A stretch of 64,000 nt of DNA from Ruegeria atlantica (lineage in GTDB: Bacteria > Pseudomonadota > Alphaproteobacteria > Rhodobacterales > Rhodobacteraceae). This document shows, in pieces, positions 52,100 to 60,672 of the stretch (its first letter is position 1; every line of letters starts with the position of its first letter). Under the pieces are notes generated by a model. It had not been told where the DNA came from, made no database searches, and saw nothing but the letters and a program-made list of their open reading frames with translations. The stretch is from positions 1-64,000 of the forward strand of contig NZ_WQFE01000010.1 of NCBI RefSeq assembly GCF_013033965.1, read 5' to 3'. A program made the translations under genes and the position numbers.

Positions 52100-52507
52100 A
52101 TGATCTGGAAGACAACGACCCACGAATTCACCGCAACCCTGTGCCAGAAAACGGGAAAAACCTGCCCCGCATTGGCCCGAATGGCTCGGGCTTTGACCGA
52201 CGCAATGGCCACAGCGCAACCGGTAACAACCAGCGAGTTTGAGGTGGAAGGCTCCGGCGAGCTGGCCCATTGCACCGAGGGCTGCACCGCGCGGTTTCGC
52301 GCCAGCCCATCGCAGATCAGAGTCTATTGCGGGGCAAACGCAGGCGACCCGGCAGATATGCTGGACGACTACGCCGACATGATGTTTGGCCCGGAATTCG
52401 CCACTTTGCCTTCTGGTGTTTTGACTACTTTGCCTTGCGCCATGCTGCAGGCATCGGCCCTTGCGCCGCACCCATCGCAGCAAGTCGTACAGCAGGCCAC
52501 CGCCTGA
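52100..52507 (+). CDS. DUF1636 metal-binding protein
   Basis: 135 residues from the ATG at 52100, GGAGGG 7 nt upstream. The layout TLCQKTGKTCPAL, then HCTEGCTARFRA, then VYCGANA matches DUF1636 (COG5469), predicted metal-binding proteins often next to cobalamin genes. The cysteines could bind a metal or cluster. Preceded by a cobalamin riboswitch, so repressed by B12; role in B12 or cobalt metabolism is inferred. Confidence 0.85.
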   Translation: MIWKTTTHEFTATLCQKTGKTCPALARMARALTDAMATAQPVTTSEFEVEGSGELAHCTEGCTARFRASPSQIRVYCGANAGDPADMLDDYADMMFGPEFATLPSGVLTTLPCAMLQASALAPHPSQQVVQQATA

Positions 52508-52517
52508 TCTTGTTTCA

Positions 52518-53012
52518 TCAATCGCTCTGGGCCTGTTTCATGGCCCAGGCCATCTGCTGGTCGGTTTCCACCGCGCAGGGCCGGACCAGGCGCAACCTGC
52601 CAAGTGCGAGGTCTGGATCTTCTCCGCTTTCGATCATCAGCCTCAAGACAATCATCCCCGACCGGCCACAACCGCCCCGGCAGTGCACTAGCACACGTCC
52701 TCCGCCGGACAGTATTTGTCGCGCGGTTGCGCTTACCTTCGGCCAAAGAGCTTCGATCTTCGGTGGGGGCGTACCAAAATCCTCGACCGGAAGGTGCATC
52801 CAGATCGCGGACTTGTTTTGAACATCCTGACCAAAGCCGCCTGCACCCAGTTGCTGCATCTCGGCCTCGGTGGTCATGGATACAACCAGATTGGGGGTCC
52901 AGTCGTACATCACCGTCAAATCTTCTGCATATCCGCCATCGCCACCTGGCAGTGGGGACAGTGCCAAGGTGCCCGAACCAACGCATAGCGGGTATATTGC
53001 AAAATTTGCCAA
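52518..53012 (-). CDS. Protein-tyrosine/dual-specificity phosphatase family
   Basis: 164 residues, TTG start supported by AAGGAG 9 nt upstream. The active-site loop HCRGGCGRSG gives C111-x5-R117, the cysteine phosphatase signature, followed by a helical tail. Substrate unknown; related short enzymes dephosphorylate proteins, phosphoinositides or sugars. Converges with the DUF1636 gene (10 nt) and is divergent from dnaX. Confidence 0.83.
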   Translation of the reverse strand: MANFAIYPLCVGSGTLALSPLPGGDGGYAEDLTVMYDWTPNLVVSMTTEAEMQQLGAGGFGQDVQNKSAIWMHLPVEDFGTPPPKIEALWPKVSATARQILSGGGRVLVHCRGGCGRSGMIVLRLMIESGEDPDLALGRLRLVRPCAVETDQQMAWAMKQAQSD

Positions 53013-53169
53013 CGCTCGCGCTCCTTTTATCTTCGGCCCGCCCGACCACGAGTGCCGGTTTATCCTGACTGCCGAAGCAGTCCAAACCGAATTTCCTCAA
53101 AGCCTGCTGTGGACGCGGGCGGCGCGGGTCTCTACGCTGCGTTTCTGACACGAATCCGACAGAGCAGAC

Positions 53170-54921
53170 ATGACCGAAACGCCCAGCCCCGCCTATCAGG
53201 TTCTTGCCCGCAAGTACCGCCCCGAAACCTTTGCAGATCTGGTTGGACAGGACGCAATGGTGCGCACGCTGAAAAACGCGTTCGAGGCGGACCGGATCGC
53301 GCAAGCCTTCATCATGACTGGTATTCGCGGTACAGGTAAAACCACCACGGCACGGATCATCGCCAAAGGCATGAACTGCATCGGCCCGGATGGCGAAGGC
53401 AAACCAACGACTGAGCCTTGCGGCCAGTGCGAGCACTGCGTTGCCATCATGGAAGGCCGCCATGTCGACGTGATGGAGATGGACGCCGCCAGCCGCACCG
53501 GCGTGAACGACATACGCGAGATCATCGATAGCGTCCGCTATCGCGCTGCCAGTGCCCGCTACAAGATCTACATTATCGACGAGGTCCACATGCTCTCGAC
53601 CAGCGCATTCAACGCGCTGCTCAAGACGCTTGAGGAACCGCCCGAGCATGTGAAGTTCATCTTTGCGACAACCGAAATTCGCAAAGTGCCGGTAACCGTG
53701 CTGTCTCGTTGCCAGCGGTTCGACCTGCGCCGGATCGAACCTGAAGACATGATCGGTTTGCTCAACAAAATCGCTGCGGCGGAAAACGCGCAGATTGCGG
53801 AAGACGCGCTGGCTTTGATCACGCGCGCGGCCGAAGGCTCCGCGCGCGATGCCACCTCGCTGTTGGATCAGGCGATCTCACATGGTGCGGGGGAAACCAG
53901 CGCCGATCAGGTTCGCGCAATGTTGGGCCTGGCGGATCGCGGGCGGGTGCTGGATCTGATGGATATGATCCTGCGTGGAGATGCGGCGGGGGCATTGACT
54001 GAGCTGAGCGGCCAATACGCCGAAGGAGCCGATCCGCTGGCCGTCCTGCGGGATTTGGCGGAAATCACCCATTGGGTCTCTGTCGTGAAAATCACTCCGG
54101 ATGCAGCCGAGGACCCGACCGTCTCACCGGATGAACGCGCGCGCGGTCAACAGATGTCCGAAGCGCTGCCGATGCGGGTATTGACGCGGATGTGGCAAAT
54201 GCTGCTGAAGGCGCTGGAAGAAGTCTCTGCTGCACCCAACGCGATGATGGCGGCAGAAATGGCCATTATTCGTCTGACCCATGTGGCCGATCTGCCAAGT
54301 CCGGAAGAACTTATTAAACGGCTGCAGGACGCGCCTCCTCCCCCGCCGAATGGAGGGCCCGGCGGCGGTGTAGCCGTGCCGAGTCATGCGCCCACGCAGA
54401 CGACGCCGTCGGCGCATCTTTCGGCGCAACGCGGCCCGGCAGGCGCACCCACCGCAGCATTGGCTCAAGACATCCAGACTGCGCTGGCGCGTTATCCGAC
54501 CTTCGAACACGTGGTCGAACTGATCCGCACCAACCGGGACGTCAAACTGCTGGTCGAGGTCGAAAACGGCGTGCGTCTGGTCTCGTATTCCCCGGGCCGG
54601 ATCGAATTCACACCCACTGACAACGCCCCGACCGACCTGGCGCAAAGACTTGGTTCAGCATTGCAACGCTGGACCGGGAACCGATGGGCTGTCTCAATCG
54701 TGGCAGACGGGGATGCCGCGACGATCGCCGAGGTCCGCGATGCAGCCGATCTGGCGCTTAAAGCGCAAGCCGAACAACATCCAATGGTTCAAGCCGTTCT
54801 GATGCAATTTCCCAAAGCGCGCATCAAGCGGATCGAAACTCCGGAAGAACGCGCGGCCAAGGTCGAAACCGAAGCCCTGCCTGAGGTCGAAGACGAATGG
54901 GACCCGTTCGAAGAAGACTGA
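53170..54921 (+). CDS. dnaX: DNA polymerase III subunit gamma/tau
   Basis: 583 residues. AAA+ domain at about 8-240: Walker A GIRGTGKTT near 50, zinc cysteines (CGQCEHC) near 80 and Walker B YIIDEVHMLS, then a C-terminal tau region from about 380 after a Pro-rich linker with six prolines (PPPPPN). The clamp loader links the polymerase cores to the sliding clamp. I did not see the slippery A-run needed for a gamma frameshift. Heads dnaX-ybaB-recR. Confidence 0.94.
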   Translation: MTETPSPAYQVLARKYRPETFADLVGQDAMVRTLKNAFEADRIAQAFIMTGIRGTGKTTTARIIAKGMNCIGPDGEGKPTTEPCGQCEHCVAIMEGRHVDVMEMDAASRTGVNDIREIIDSVRYRAASARYKIYIIDEVHMLSTSAFNALLKTLEEPPEHVKFIFATTEIRKVPVTVLSRCQRFDLRRIEPEDMIGLLNKIAAAENAQIAEDALALITRAAEGSARDATSLLDQAISHGAGETSADQVRAMLGLADRGRVLDLMDMILRGDAAGALTELSGQYAEGADPLAVLRDLAEITHWVSVVKITPDAAEDPTVSPDERARGQQMSEALPMRVLTRMWQMLLKALEEVSAAPNAMMAAEMAIIRLTHVADLPSPEELIKRLQDAPPPPPNGGPGGGVAVPSHAPTQTTPSAHLSAQRGPAGAPTAALAQDIQTALARYPTFEHVVELIRTNRDVKLLVEVENGVRLVSYSPGRIEFTPTDNAPTDLAQRLGSALQRWTGNRWAVSIVADGDAATIAEVRDAADLALKAQAEQHPMVQAVLMQFPKARIKRIETPEERAAKVETEALPEVEDEWDPFEED

Positions 54922-55070
54922 TCTTTGCGCCTAAACCGGAAACACTCCTGGGCCCAAGCGGAGGATAGGTCTTGCTATAGGCCTTGACGCCAAGCGGGAG
55001 AAGCTCTCCCCTTGTACCATACCAGCGGCATCCGTATTTAGGCGACAAATCGATTTGCAGGAGAAAAGCA

Positions 55071-55415
55071 ATGCTCAAAGGACTCGGCGGTCTGGGCGAT
55101 ATGGCCAAGATGATGAAATCCGCACAGGATTTGCAGACCAAGATGACGGACATGCAGGAAGAGTTGAACAACATGATGGTTGTCGGCGAATCCGGCGCGG
55201 GGCTGGTGAAAGCCACCGCCACCGCCAAAGGTGAGCTAAAAGGTCTGGACATCGACCCGTCGATCTTCAATGGCGACGACAAAGAAGTTGTCGAAGATCT
55301 GATCCTGGCGGCCATCAAGGATGCACAGACCAAAGCGGCCGAACGCTCGCAGGCCGAGATGGCAAAACTGACCGAAAGCATGGGTCTGCCCGCAGACATC
55401 AAGCTGCCGTTCTGA
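55071..55415 (+). CDS. YbaB/EbfC nucleoid-associated protein
   Basis: 114 residues from the ATG at 55071, with CAGGAG upstream. Glycine-rich start MLKGLGGLGDMAKMMKSAQDL and the conserved MTDMQEELNN... VVGESGAGLVK pattern. Forms DNA-binding dimers. Always near dnaX and recR in bacteria, as here. Confidence 0.93.
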   Translation: MLKGLGGLGDMAKMMKSAQDLQTKMTDMQEELNNMMVVGESGAGLVKATATAKGELKGLDIDPSIFNGDDKEVVEDLILAAIKDAQTKAAERSQAEMAKLTESMGLPADIKLPF

Positions 55416-55437
55416 TAGACACTCCTGACGACCCAAA

Positions 55438-55464
55438 GGCCGGGCACCCCTGCCCGGCCCTTTT
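55438..55464 (+). terminator. Weak terminator between ybaB and recR
   Basis: Stem GGCCGGGCA/TGCCCGGCC with CCCC loop followed by CTTTTG. The U-run is short and the recR ribosome site starts directly after, so partial read-through is likely. Confidence 0.55.
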
Positions 55465-55479
55465 GCAGGAGCACGCGCG

Positions 55480-56073
55480 TTGAGTTCGAACAGCGATATC
55501 GACAATCTGATCGACCTGATGGCCAAGCTGCCCGGTCTCGGGCCTCGCTCGGCCCGTCGCGCGGTGCTGCACCTGATCCGCAAGCGTGCGCTGCTGCTCA
55601 CGCCTCTGTCTGATGCGATGCAGCAAGTGGCGGTGACCGCCCGCGAATGCCTGAATTGCGGCAATGTCGGCACCACCGACATCTGTGACATCTGCGACAG
55701 CGAGGCCCGCGCGACCGGAGAGCTGTGCGTGGTCGAGGACGTCGCCGACCTTTGGGCAATGGAACGTGCCGGTGTCTTCAAAGGCCGCTATCACGTGCTG
55801 GGTGGCACGCTGTCGGCATTGGATGGCGTCGGCCCGGATGAGTTGCGTATCCCCCGGCTTAAAGATCGGGTTCTGGCCGAAGGGATCACCGAGGTCATTC
55901 TTGCGCTGAACGCCACCGTCGATGGTCAGACCACCGCGCATTACATAGCGGATCAGTTGGAGGGGCAGGTCCGCCTGACCTCACTGGCGCAGGGTGTGCC
56001 GATTGGCGGCGAGCTGGATTATCTGGATGACGGGACGATCACAGCGGCGCTGAGAGCAAGGAAAGAGTTGTAG
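55480..56073 (+). CDS. recR: Recombination mediator RecR
   Basis: 197 residues from a TTG (AGGAG 9 nt upstream). Helix-hairpin-helix near 15-45 ([13 protein letters not shown]), a four-cysteine zinc finger ([16 protein letters not shown]), a Toprim domain with VVEDVADL and a C-terminal Walker-B-like strand. RecR with RecF/RecO loads RecA on gapped DNA. Confidence 0.95.
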   Translation: MSSNSDIDNLIDLMAKLPGLGPRSARRAVLHLIRKRALLLTPLSDAMQQVAVTARECLNCGNVGTTDICDICDSEARATGELCVVEDVADLWAMERAGVFKGRYHVLGGTLSALDGVGPDELRIPRLKDRVLAEGITEVILALNATVDGQTTAHYIADQLEGQVRLTSLAQGVPIGGELDYLDDGTITAALRARKEL

Positions 56074-56089
56074 CTTTATCGCTCGCGGT

Positions 56090-56701
56090 TTATGCAATTT
56101 GTACGATACGCGATTTTGCACATAGGGGATCTTCTTCGAGAAATTGGGCGGCCGCCTTCTTCATCAGTTCGAAGTCACCTCCATAAAAGTACAGAGCCGT
56201 TTCGCTGCTTCCTTCCCAATAGCCCCGAAAACTACCGATACTCTCCAACAACTTCTCAAGGTGCCCTATAGTTTCGTTTACGTCAGAATTTGCATAAACT
56301 TCATCCGGCAAATCCGTTCCGTTAAGAAAAATGCCCATTCCCTCAGCCTGACCGAAGGGGACGTCCGCTCTGTCAGAGGAAAACTTCAAAAACGATCCCT
56401 TTGGGGCTCCCAATTCCTCAAGGGTTCGCGTGATTTTCAGAATGGTTGCATCGGTTTCATCATTTATCGCGATCTCGAGATCACAATACGCGATGCCGTC
56501 TGGATCTCCGGCTAACTGAGTGCCACCACCAGTAACCTCACCCAAGTCTGCACTTCGAAGCACCTCGTCCAATGGGTCCTCAAAGTAATCCCCACGATCC
56601 ATAGGCTGAACGCGTGCATTCAACTGTGCGATGACAATCTGCTGATCGTTCGTTTCAGCCTTTGCGTCTGTATTTTTGCCGAAAAGTCCGAACTTAAACA
56701 C
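56090..56701 (-). CDS. Hypothetical protein, AT-richer than neighbours
   Basis: 203 residues, unrecognised. Acidic, no signal peptide; starts MFKFGLFGKNTDAKAETNDQ and has a possible calcium-like DxDGxxYCD segment near 67-74 and FYGGDFELMKKAA near 175. Base use here is visibly lower in GC than the flanking genes, as is the upstream 180 bp, which hints at recent acquisition. An FNR-like but imperfect repeat lies just upstream. Converges with recR. Confidence 0.6.
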   Translation of the reverse strand: MFKFGLFGKNTDAKAETNDQQIVIAQLNARVQPMDRGDYFEDPLDEVLRSADLGEVTGGGTQLAGDPDGIAYCDLEIAINDETDATILKITRTLEELGAPKGSFLKFSSDRADVPFGQAEGMGIFLNGTDLPDEVYANSDVNETIGHLEKLLESIGSFRGYWEGSSETALYFYGGDFELMKKAAAQFLEEDPLCAKSRIVQIA

Positions 56702-56898
56702 TTTTTAACCTCGAGAGTGCTTTTGACAAATGTCACCTGCCAATTATGCAAAGGTTCGACTGCTTGAAAACACCCGAAGTCTAGGGGAACTGTTTCATAT
56801 CGCTGCTGATGCAAATTCAACAACAAGGCGCTGACTTTGGTGTTCTAAAAGGCTAACAGTTCACTAGGACTTAAGGACCAATGTGTTTGGAAACTGTC

Positions 56899-57387
56899 AT
56901 GACCCGCCTTCTCGCCTTCACCTTCGCCGCCTTCACCGCCACCGCCGCTTTGTCGCAGGAACTCATCGACAGGGGCTTTGTTGACGGCTGGAACATCATG
57001 ATGGACCCGGCGCTTGGGAATGGGTGTCTGATTCAGACGGTGTATCAGGATCTCTCGGTGGTGCGCATTGGCTATGACGCGCTGGACAATCGCGGGTATT
57101 TCGCCGTCTACAACAAGGCGTGGGGCGACATTAAACAGGGTGAGAGTTATCCGATCCGGTTCGACCTGGACGGCAAAAGCTATGACGCCACAGCCATCGG
57201 CTTCAATCAGCGTGACGTGCCGGGGGCGACGGTGTTCTTTACCGACCGCAGCTTCGTCAACGCGATTGCGCAGAACAAGACCATGACGGTCTATAACCCC
57301 GCGGGTGAGACGGTGATGGCAATCGATCTGAAAGGCACGGCCAAAGCGCTGGAATATGCGCGCGACTGCCAGAACAAGAAACTCTAA
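56899..57387 (+). CDS. Exported hypothetical protein
   Basis: 162 residues from the ATG at 56899; an in-frame ATG six codons upstream is also possible. The N-terminus MTRLLAFTFAAFTATAALSQ is a signal peptide, cleavage near residue 19. The mature part is a single small domain without a recognised family, with GNGCLIQTVY and C-terminal CQNKKL providing a possible disulfide. Overlaps the convergent RNase T2 3' end by 4 nt. Confidence 0.65.
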   Translation: MTRLLAFTFAAFTATAALSQELIDRGFVDGWNIMMDPALGNGCLIQTVYQDLSVVRIGYDALDNRGYFAVYNKAWGDIKQGESYPIRFDLDGKSYDATAIGFNQRDVPGATVFFTDRSFVNAIAQNKTMTVYNPAGETVMAIDLKGTAKALEYARDCQNKKL

Positions 57388-58013
57388 CGAATCGGATCAA
57401 ACTGCGCATCTTTGGCCGTACAATCGCGGATCACGTCTCGCCCACAAGGCACGGGTTCAAGGTCGCGCGACAGGCACAGGCGCACTTCCTCGATATAGCC
57501 CTGCTTGCACGTGACAGTGATCATGTCGCGCTCAAGGCCGGGGTTGGCTTTCAGAAAGGCTTCTTCGACGACCGAGGCCGGCAATTTGACCGTGGCGTCC
57601 AGCCTGCGGAACACCTGAGGGCGCTCGACCCCCTCATACGCCTGCCGAGACAGCGCATAATAATCAGGCGCACTGAGGCCCGAGCAGGTCCCGTGCTTTT
57701 TCCATTGGTGCCATGCCAGACCGGAACTGCCCTGAATATCGGTCATTTGGCGTGTCAAACGACGTGTTGGTGGTGCCTCAGATGTTCGGCAAAACGCAGG
57801 CCAGCCCTGATGGTACTGAGGCCACAGACCATGCAAAATCCACCCGTGATCATGGCGCGCATCGCATTGGTCCGACCCGCGCGCGTCACCTTCGCGGGCG
57901 CACCAGTTGGGCGACCAGCTGAGTGACAGAACGTAGTAGTCGAACTCGCCTGCCTTTTCGCCGTCCGCAAACGCTGCAACGGCACTCAGAATCCACAACA
58001 TCACCCAGCGCAT
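57384..58013 (-). CDS. Ribonuclease T2 family enzyme, periplasmic
   Basis: 209 residues from the ATG at 58013; the frame is open upstream, but the signal peptide MRWVMLWILSAVAAFADG starts here. The two conserved active-site blocks are HGLWPQY (His61) and KKHGTC (His107), with eight or more cysteines for disulfides. Cleaves RNA via 2',3'-cyclic intermediates outside the cytoplasm, like RNase I. Confidence 0.9.
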   Translation of the reverse strand: MRWVMLWILSAVAAFADGEKAGEFDYYVLSLSWSPNWCAREGDARGSDQCDARHDHGWILHGLWPQYHQGWPAFCRTSEAPPTRRLTRQMTDIQGSSGLAWHQWKKHGTCSGLSAPDYYALSRQAYEGVERPQVFRRLDATVKLPASVVEEAFLKANPGLERDMITVTCKQGYIEEVRLCLSRDLEPVPCGRDVIRDCTAKDAQFDPIR

Positions 58014-58143
58014 TCGCCTCTTCCCTTCTTGCCTTTGCGCGACTATATAGACCCCAAGTTCCCCGACAACGGAAACCTGCCCCAAGACCAAGGGGCCGCC
58101 GAATTCCGGCGACGGGACAGATGTATTTATAGGAGACGGGCTG

Positions 58144-58905
58144 ATGGCAAAACCGCTTATGGCCAAGGCAACAGCCGTATGGCTGGTGGACAACACCACG
58201 ATCAGCTTCAAGCAGATCGCGGATTTCGTGGGCATGCACGAGCTTGAGGTGCAGGGCATCGCAGACGGCGACGTCGCAGCAGGCGTGAAAGGGTTCGACC
58301 CCATCGCAAACAACCAGCTGACCCAGGACGAGATCGACGCGGCGCAGAACAACCCGCTGCATAAGCTGAAGCTAAAGTTCAATCCTTCGGCGGCAGGCGA
58401 AGAAAAGCGTCGCGGTCCGCGCTACACGCCTTTGTCCAAGCGTCAGGACCGTCCGAACTCGATCCTGTGGCTGGTGAAGTTCCATCCAGAACTCAGCGAC
58501 GGTCAGATTGCCAAGCTGGTGGGCACCACCAAGCCGACAATCCAGTCGATCCGCGAGCGCACGCACTGGAACATCTCGAACATGCAGCCGATCGATCCCG
58601 TTGCCCTGGGCCTGTGCAAACAGTCCGAGCTGGATGCGATCGTGCAGAAAGCCGCGGCCAAGAAAGCAGCAGAAGGCGGCGTCATGAGCGATGACGAGCG
58701 TCGCAAACTGGTTTCGACCGAGCAGTCGCTGGAAATGGACGCCGCGCCGAAGATTCCGACCGCCATTGAAGGTCTGGAGACCTTCTCGCTGTCTGATGAA
58801 CCTGCGGAAGAGAAAGAAGACGAACCGATCATCGATGCGGACAGCTTCTTCAACCTGCCCAAAGGCGGTGCTGACGACGAAGACGAAGACGATCTGCGCC
58901 CCTAA
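58144..58905 (+). CDS. trcR: Cell cycle transcriptional regulator TrcR (DUF1013)
   Basis: 253 residues, DUF1013. Starts MAKPLMAKATAVWLVDNTT; a helical DNA-binding-like core (FKQIADFVGMHELEVQGIAD and LSDGQIAKLVGTTKPTIQSI) covers 20-140, with a highly acidic C-tail (DEDEDDLRP). DUF1013 was identified as TrcR, an alphaproteobacterial cell-cycle factor associated with RNA polymerase. Monocistronic, with a strong terminator. Confidence 0.85.
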   Translation: MAKPLMAKATAVWLVDNTTISFKQIADFVGMHELEVQGIADGDVAAGVKGFDPIANNQLTQDEIDAAQNNPLHKLKLKFNPSAAGEEKRRGPRYTPLSKRQDRPNSILWLVKFHPELSDGQIAKLVGTTKPTIQSIRERTHWNISNMQPIDPVALGLCKQSELDAIVQKAAAKKAAEGGVMSDDERRKLVSTEQSLEMDAAPKIPTAIEGLETFSLSDEPAEEKEDEPIIDADSFFNLPKGGADDEDEDDLRP

Positions 58906-58914
58906 CGCACAGAC

Positions 58915-58946
58915 AGCCCCGGCCTGAACGGACCGGGGCTTTTTTA
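58915..58946 (+). terminator. Intrinsic terminator of trcR
   Basis: Stem AGCCCCGG/CCGGGGCT with a 10-nt loop and TTTTTTAA, 9 nt after the trcR stop. Confidence 0.92.
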
Positions 58947-58957
58947 ACGAGAAGACC

Positions 58958-59347
58958 ATGCTGAACGTTCTTTCCAGGCTGTTTGGACCGCACCGCGCCG
59001 TTTCGATTTATGCCTTCATGAAAACCTGGGGTTTACCTGTGGCAGGTGGCGTGGGTCTTATCGCCGTCGCCGCCGGATTGCTGGTCTTCAACGACAGCGG
59101 CGAACATGAGCATGAGGCATTCATGACCGTGAACGTCCTGTCGGCGACACCCATCAACGGGGACCTCAAGAACGGAGTTATCGCTTCGGTTCGATTACCC
59201 GACGGGTCCGCGACCTCGGTCACGTCGACCGACGCGCCGATCTCCCAAACTGTTGGCACCACGGCCTGCATAGAAAAACGCGTGTATGTGGACAGTGGTG
59301 AGGCCCGGTATCGGTTCAAACTGCCCCGCTATTGCGAAACCGGTTAA
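58958..59347 (+). CDS. Hypothetical membrane-anchored protein
   Basis: 129 residues. One N-terminal membrane helix (LPVAGGVGLIAVAAGLLVFN, about 26-45) and a small extracytoplasmic beta-rich domain with two cysteines. No family recognised. It begins 12 nt after the trcR terminator, so expression may rely on read-through or a promoter inside trcR. Confidence 0.65.
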   Translation: MLNVLSRLFGPHRAVSIYAFMKTWGLPVAGGVGLIAVAAGLLVFNDSGEHEHEAFMTVNVLSATPINGDLKNGVIASVRLPDGSATSVTSTDAPISQTVGTTACIEKRVYVDSGEARYRFKLPRYCETG

Positions 59348-59812
59348 AGAAAATCCGCCCCGGCAAGAACTGACACATTCCGTCCGATATGAGGTCTCCT
59401 ATCATGCCCTGCCGAAATACTTTTAGCAGGGCATTAGTTAATACTTGAAATTCGACTTCAAAGTCGATGAAAGATCGGCCTGCCAATCAATCCGAAATGG
59501 TGTTTTTTTAGCTTCAGCTCGTGGTCGTGCAAAATTCAACAGAATTGGACTCAGCTTGGCCTTGAGGGGATCGGCCCTTTGCTGCCGTTCGCGGCATGCG
59601 CGAGATTGAGGTCAAGCTGAACTCACACCGCCGCAGAGTTGCCATTCACTGCTGAGTATCGCACGTGCAGAAGTTCGCAAGCGGCACAGCGCCGTTGAAC
59701 GGGTGCCAAAACAACGTCCGCTGTGGCAACTTTATGATGACTGGGTATCGCTATCCGGCTTTTCACAGTCGGCTGCAAACCTCCGTGTTACAAACTCAAA
59801 GTAGGCAGGTAT
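59348..59812. other. 465-bp spacer without a recognised gene
   Basis: No credible coding frame, tRNA or riboswitch. A perfect 9-bp inverted repeat (ATGCCCTGC/GCAGGGCAT, 59404-59434) and the palindrome TCGACTT-CA-AAGTCGA (about 59453-59468) are present. The rest looks like degraded sequence; several short blocks have no evident structure. Confidence 0.5.
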
Positions 59813-60640
59813 TCATTTCTCAACTGCTCCGCTGTTGATCAAATGCTGAGCCATGCCGCGCACATTACTCGGCCGCCAGGATTCGTATTGCTGCCAATGG
59901 CTTCGTCCGGTGTAGGTAAGTTCTTCGACCAGTTGGTTCGTCGATTTGCCGGCTTGCAGCCCTTTCAAAACATCTGCGCGCAGTTCTTCCATATAGAGCC
60001 GAACGTTTGTTAGGTCGTCATGATTGCCTACACGACCGTGGCCCGGCACGAAGATATCGAAATCGAGCGCTTCGGCGGTGAGTATCTGCTGATACCAACC
60101 CTCAACATTGTCACCACCCAAGCTGGTGTAGAACATGCGTTCGGGTGCAGCGACATCGACAAGAAAGATCACATTTTCAGGGCGCACGACCGTTGCGATC
60201 ATGTCCTCTTCGTCTCCGGGCCCTAGATAGGTCAGTTCGATCGTGTTCTCGCCCAGCTGCAAGCTATGCTCCTGGTCGAACTGGAGATCGAGACTAACGC
60301 CTCCCAGTGTTACCGGAGCGTTCGAATGCGCGATGGCCTGAACATCGTCGCCATAGACGTCACCACCCGAGGCGTGATCGCCATGCGAATGCGAGAATAT
60401 CAGGTGCGTCACTGGGTGATCCGTAAGTGCGGGAAGATTGTCCTGCAGTTTCTGTGCCGTGCGGCCGTTTGGATCGACAACAAGGGTCCCTTCGTCGGTG
60501 ACGACAACCAGCGAATTGTAGCTGCCGTTCTGGAAGAAATAGACGTTGCCTGCGACATGGGTGAAGGCATCTGCGGATTGTGCTGTGGCAATGGCTGGTG
60601 TCAGGATTGCCATGGCTGCGGCGATCAATGCTTTTTTCAC
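59813..60640 (-). CDS. Secreted metallo-beta-lactamase-fold hydrolase
   Basis: 275 residues. Signal peptide MKKALIAAAMAILTPAIATAQ (cleavage near 20). HSHGDH at 84-89 with later GHG and Asp ligands gives a complete dinuclear zinc site. Resembles the SoxH-like/quinoprotein relay branch of MBL-fold proteins. Substrate unknown. Last gene of a six-gene minus-strand set. Confidence 0.82.
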   Translation of the reverse strand: MKKALIAAAMAILTPAIATAQSADAFTHVAGNVYFFQNGSYNSLVVVTDEGTLVVDPNGRTAQKLQDNLPALTDHPVTHLIFSHSHGDHASGGDVYGDDVQAIAHSNAPVTLGGVSLDLQFDQEHSLQLGENTIELTYLGPGDEEDMIATVVRPENVIFLVDVAAPERMFYTSLGGDNVEGWYQQILTAEALDFDIFVPGHGRVGNHDDLTNVRLYMEELRADVLKGLQAGKSTNQLVEELTYTGRSHWQQYESWRPSNVRGMAQHLINSGAVEK

Positions 60641-60672
60641 AATCTGTTCCTTTCTTGATCCGACCGAAGCCG

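Noticed and set aside
53013-53148. Plus-strand open frame running through the PTP-dnaX spacer
   Set aside because: Reads naturally for about 45 codons, but its only start lies deep inside the phosphatase gene on the opposite strand, and there is no ribosome site.
56723-56736. TTGAC-AAAT-GTCAC, resembling an FNR site upstream of the 56090 gene
   Set aside because: Half-site mismatches and no link to respiration; likely chance.
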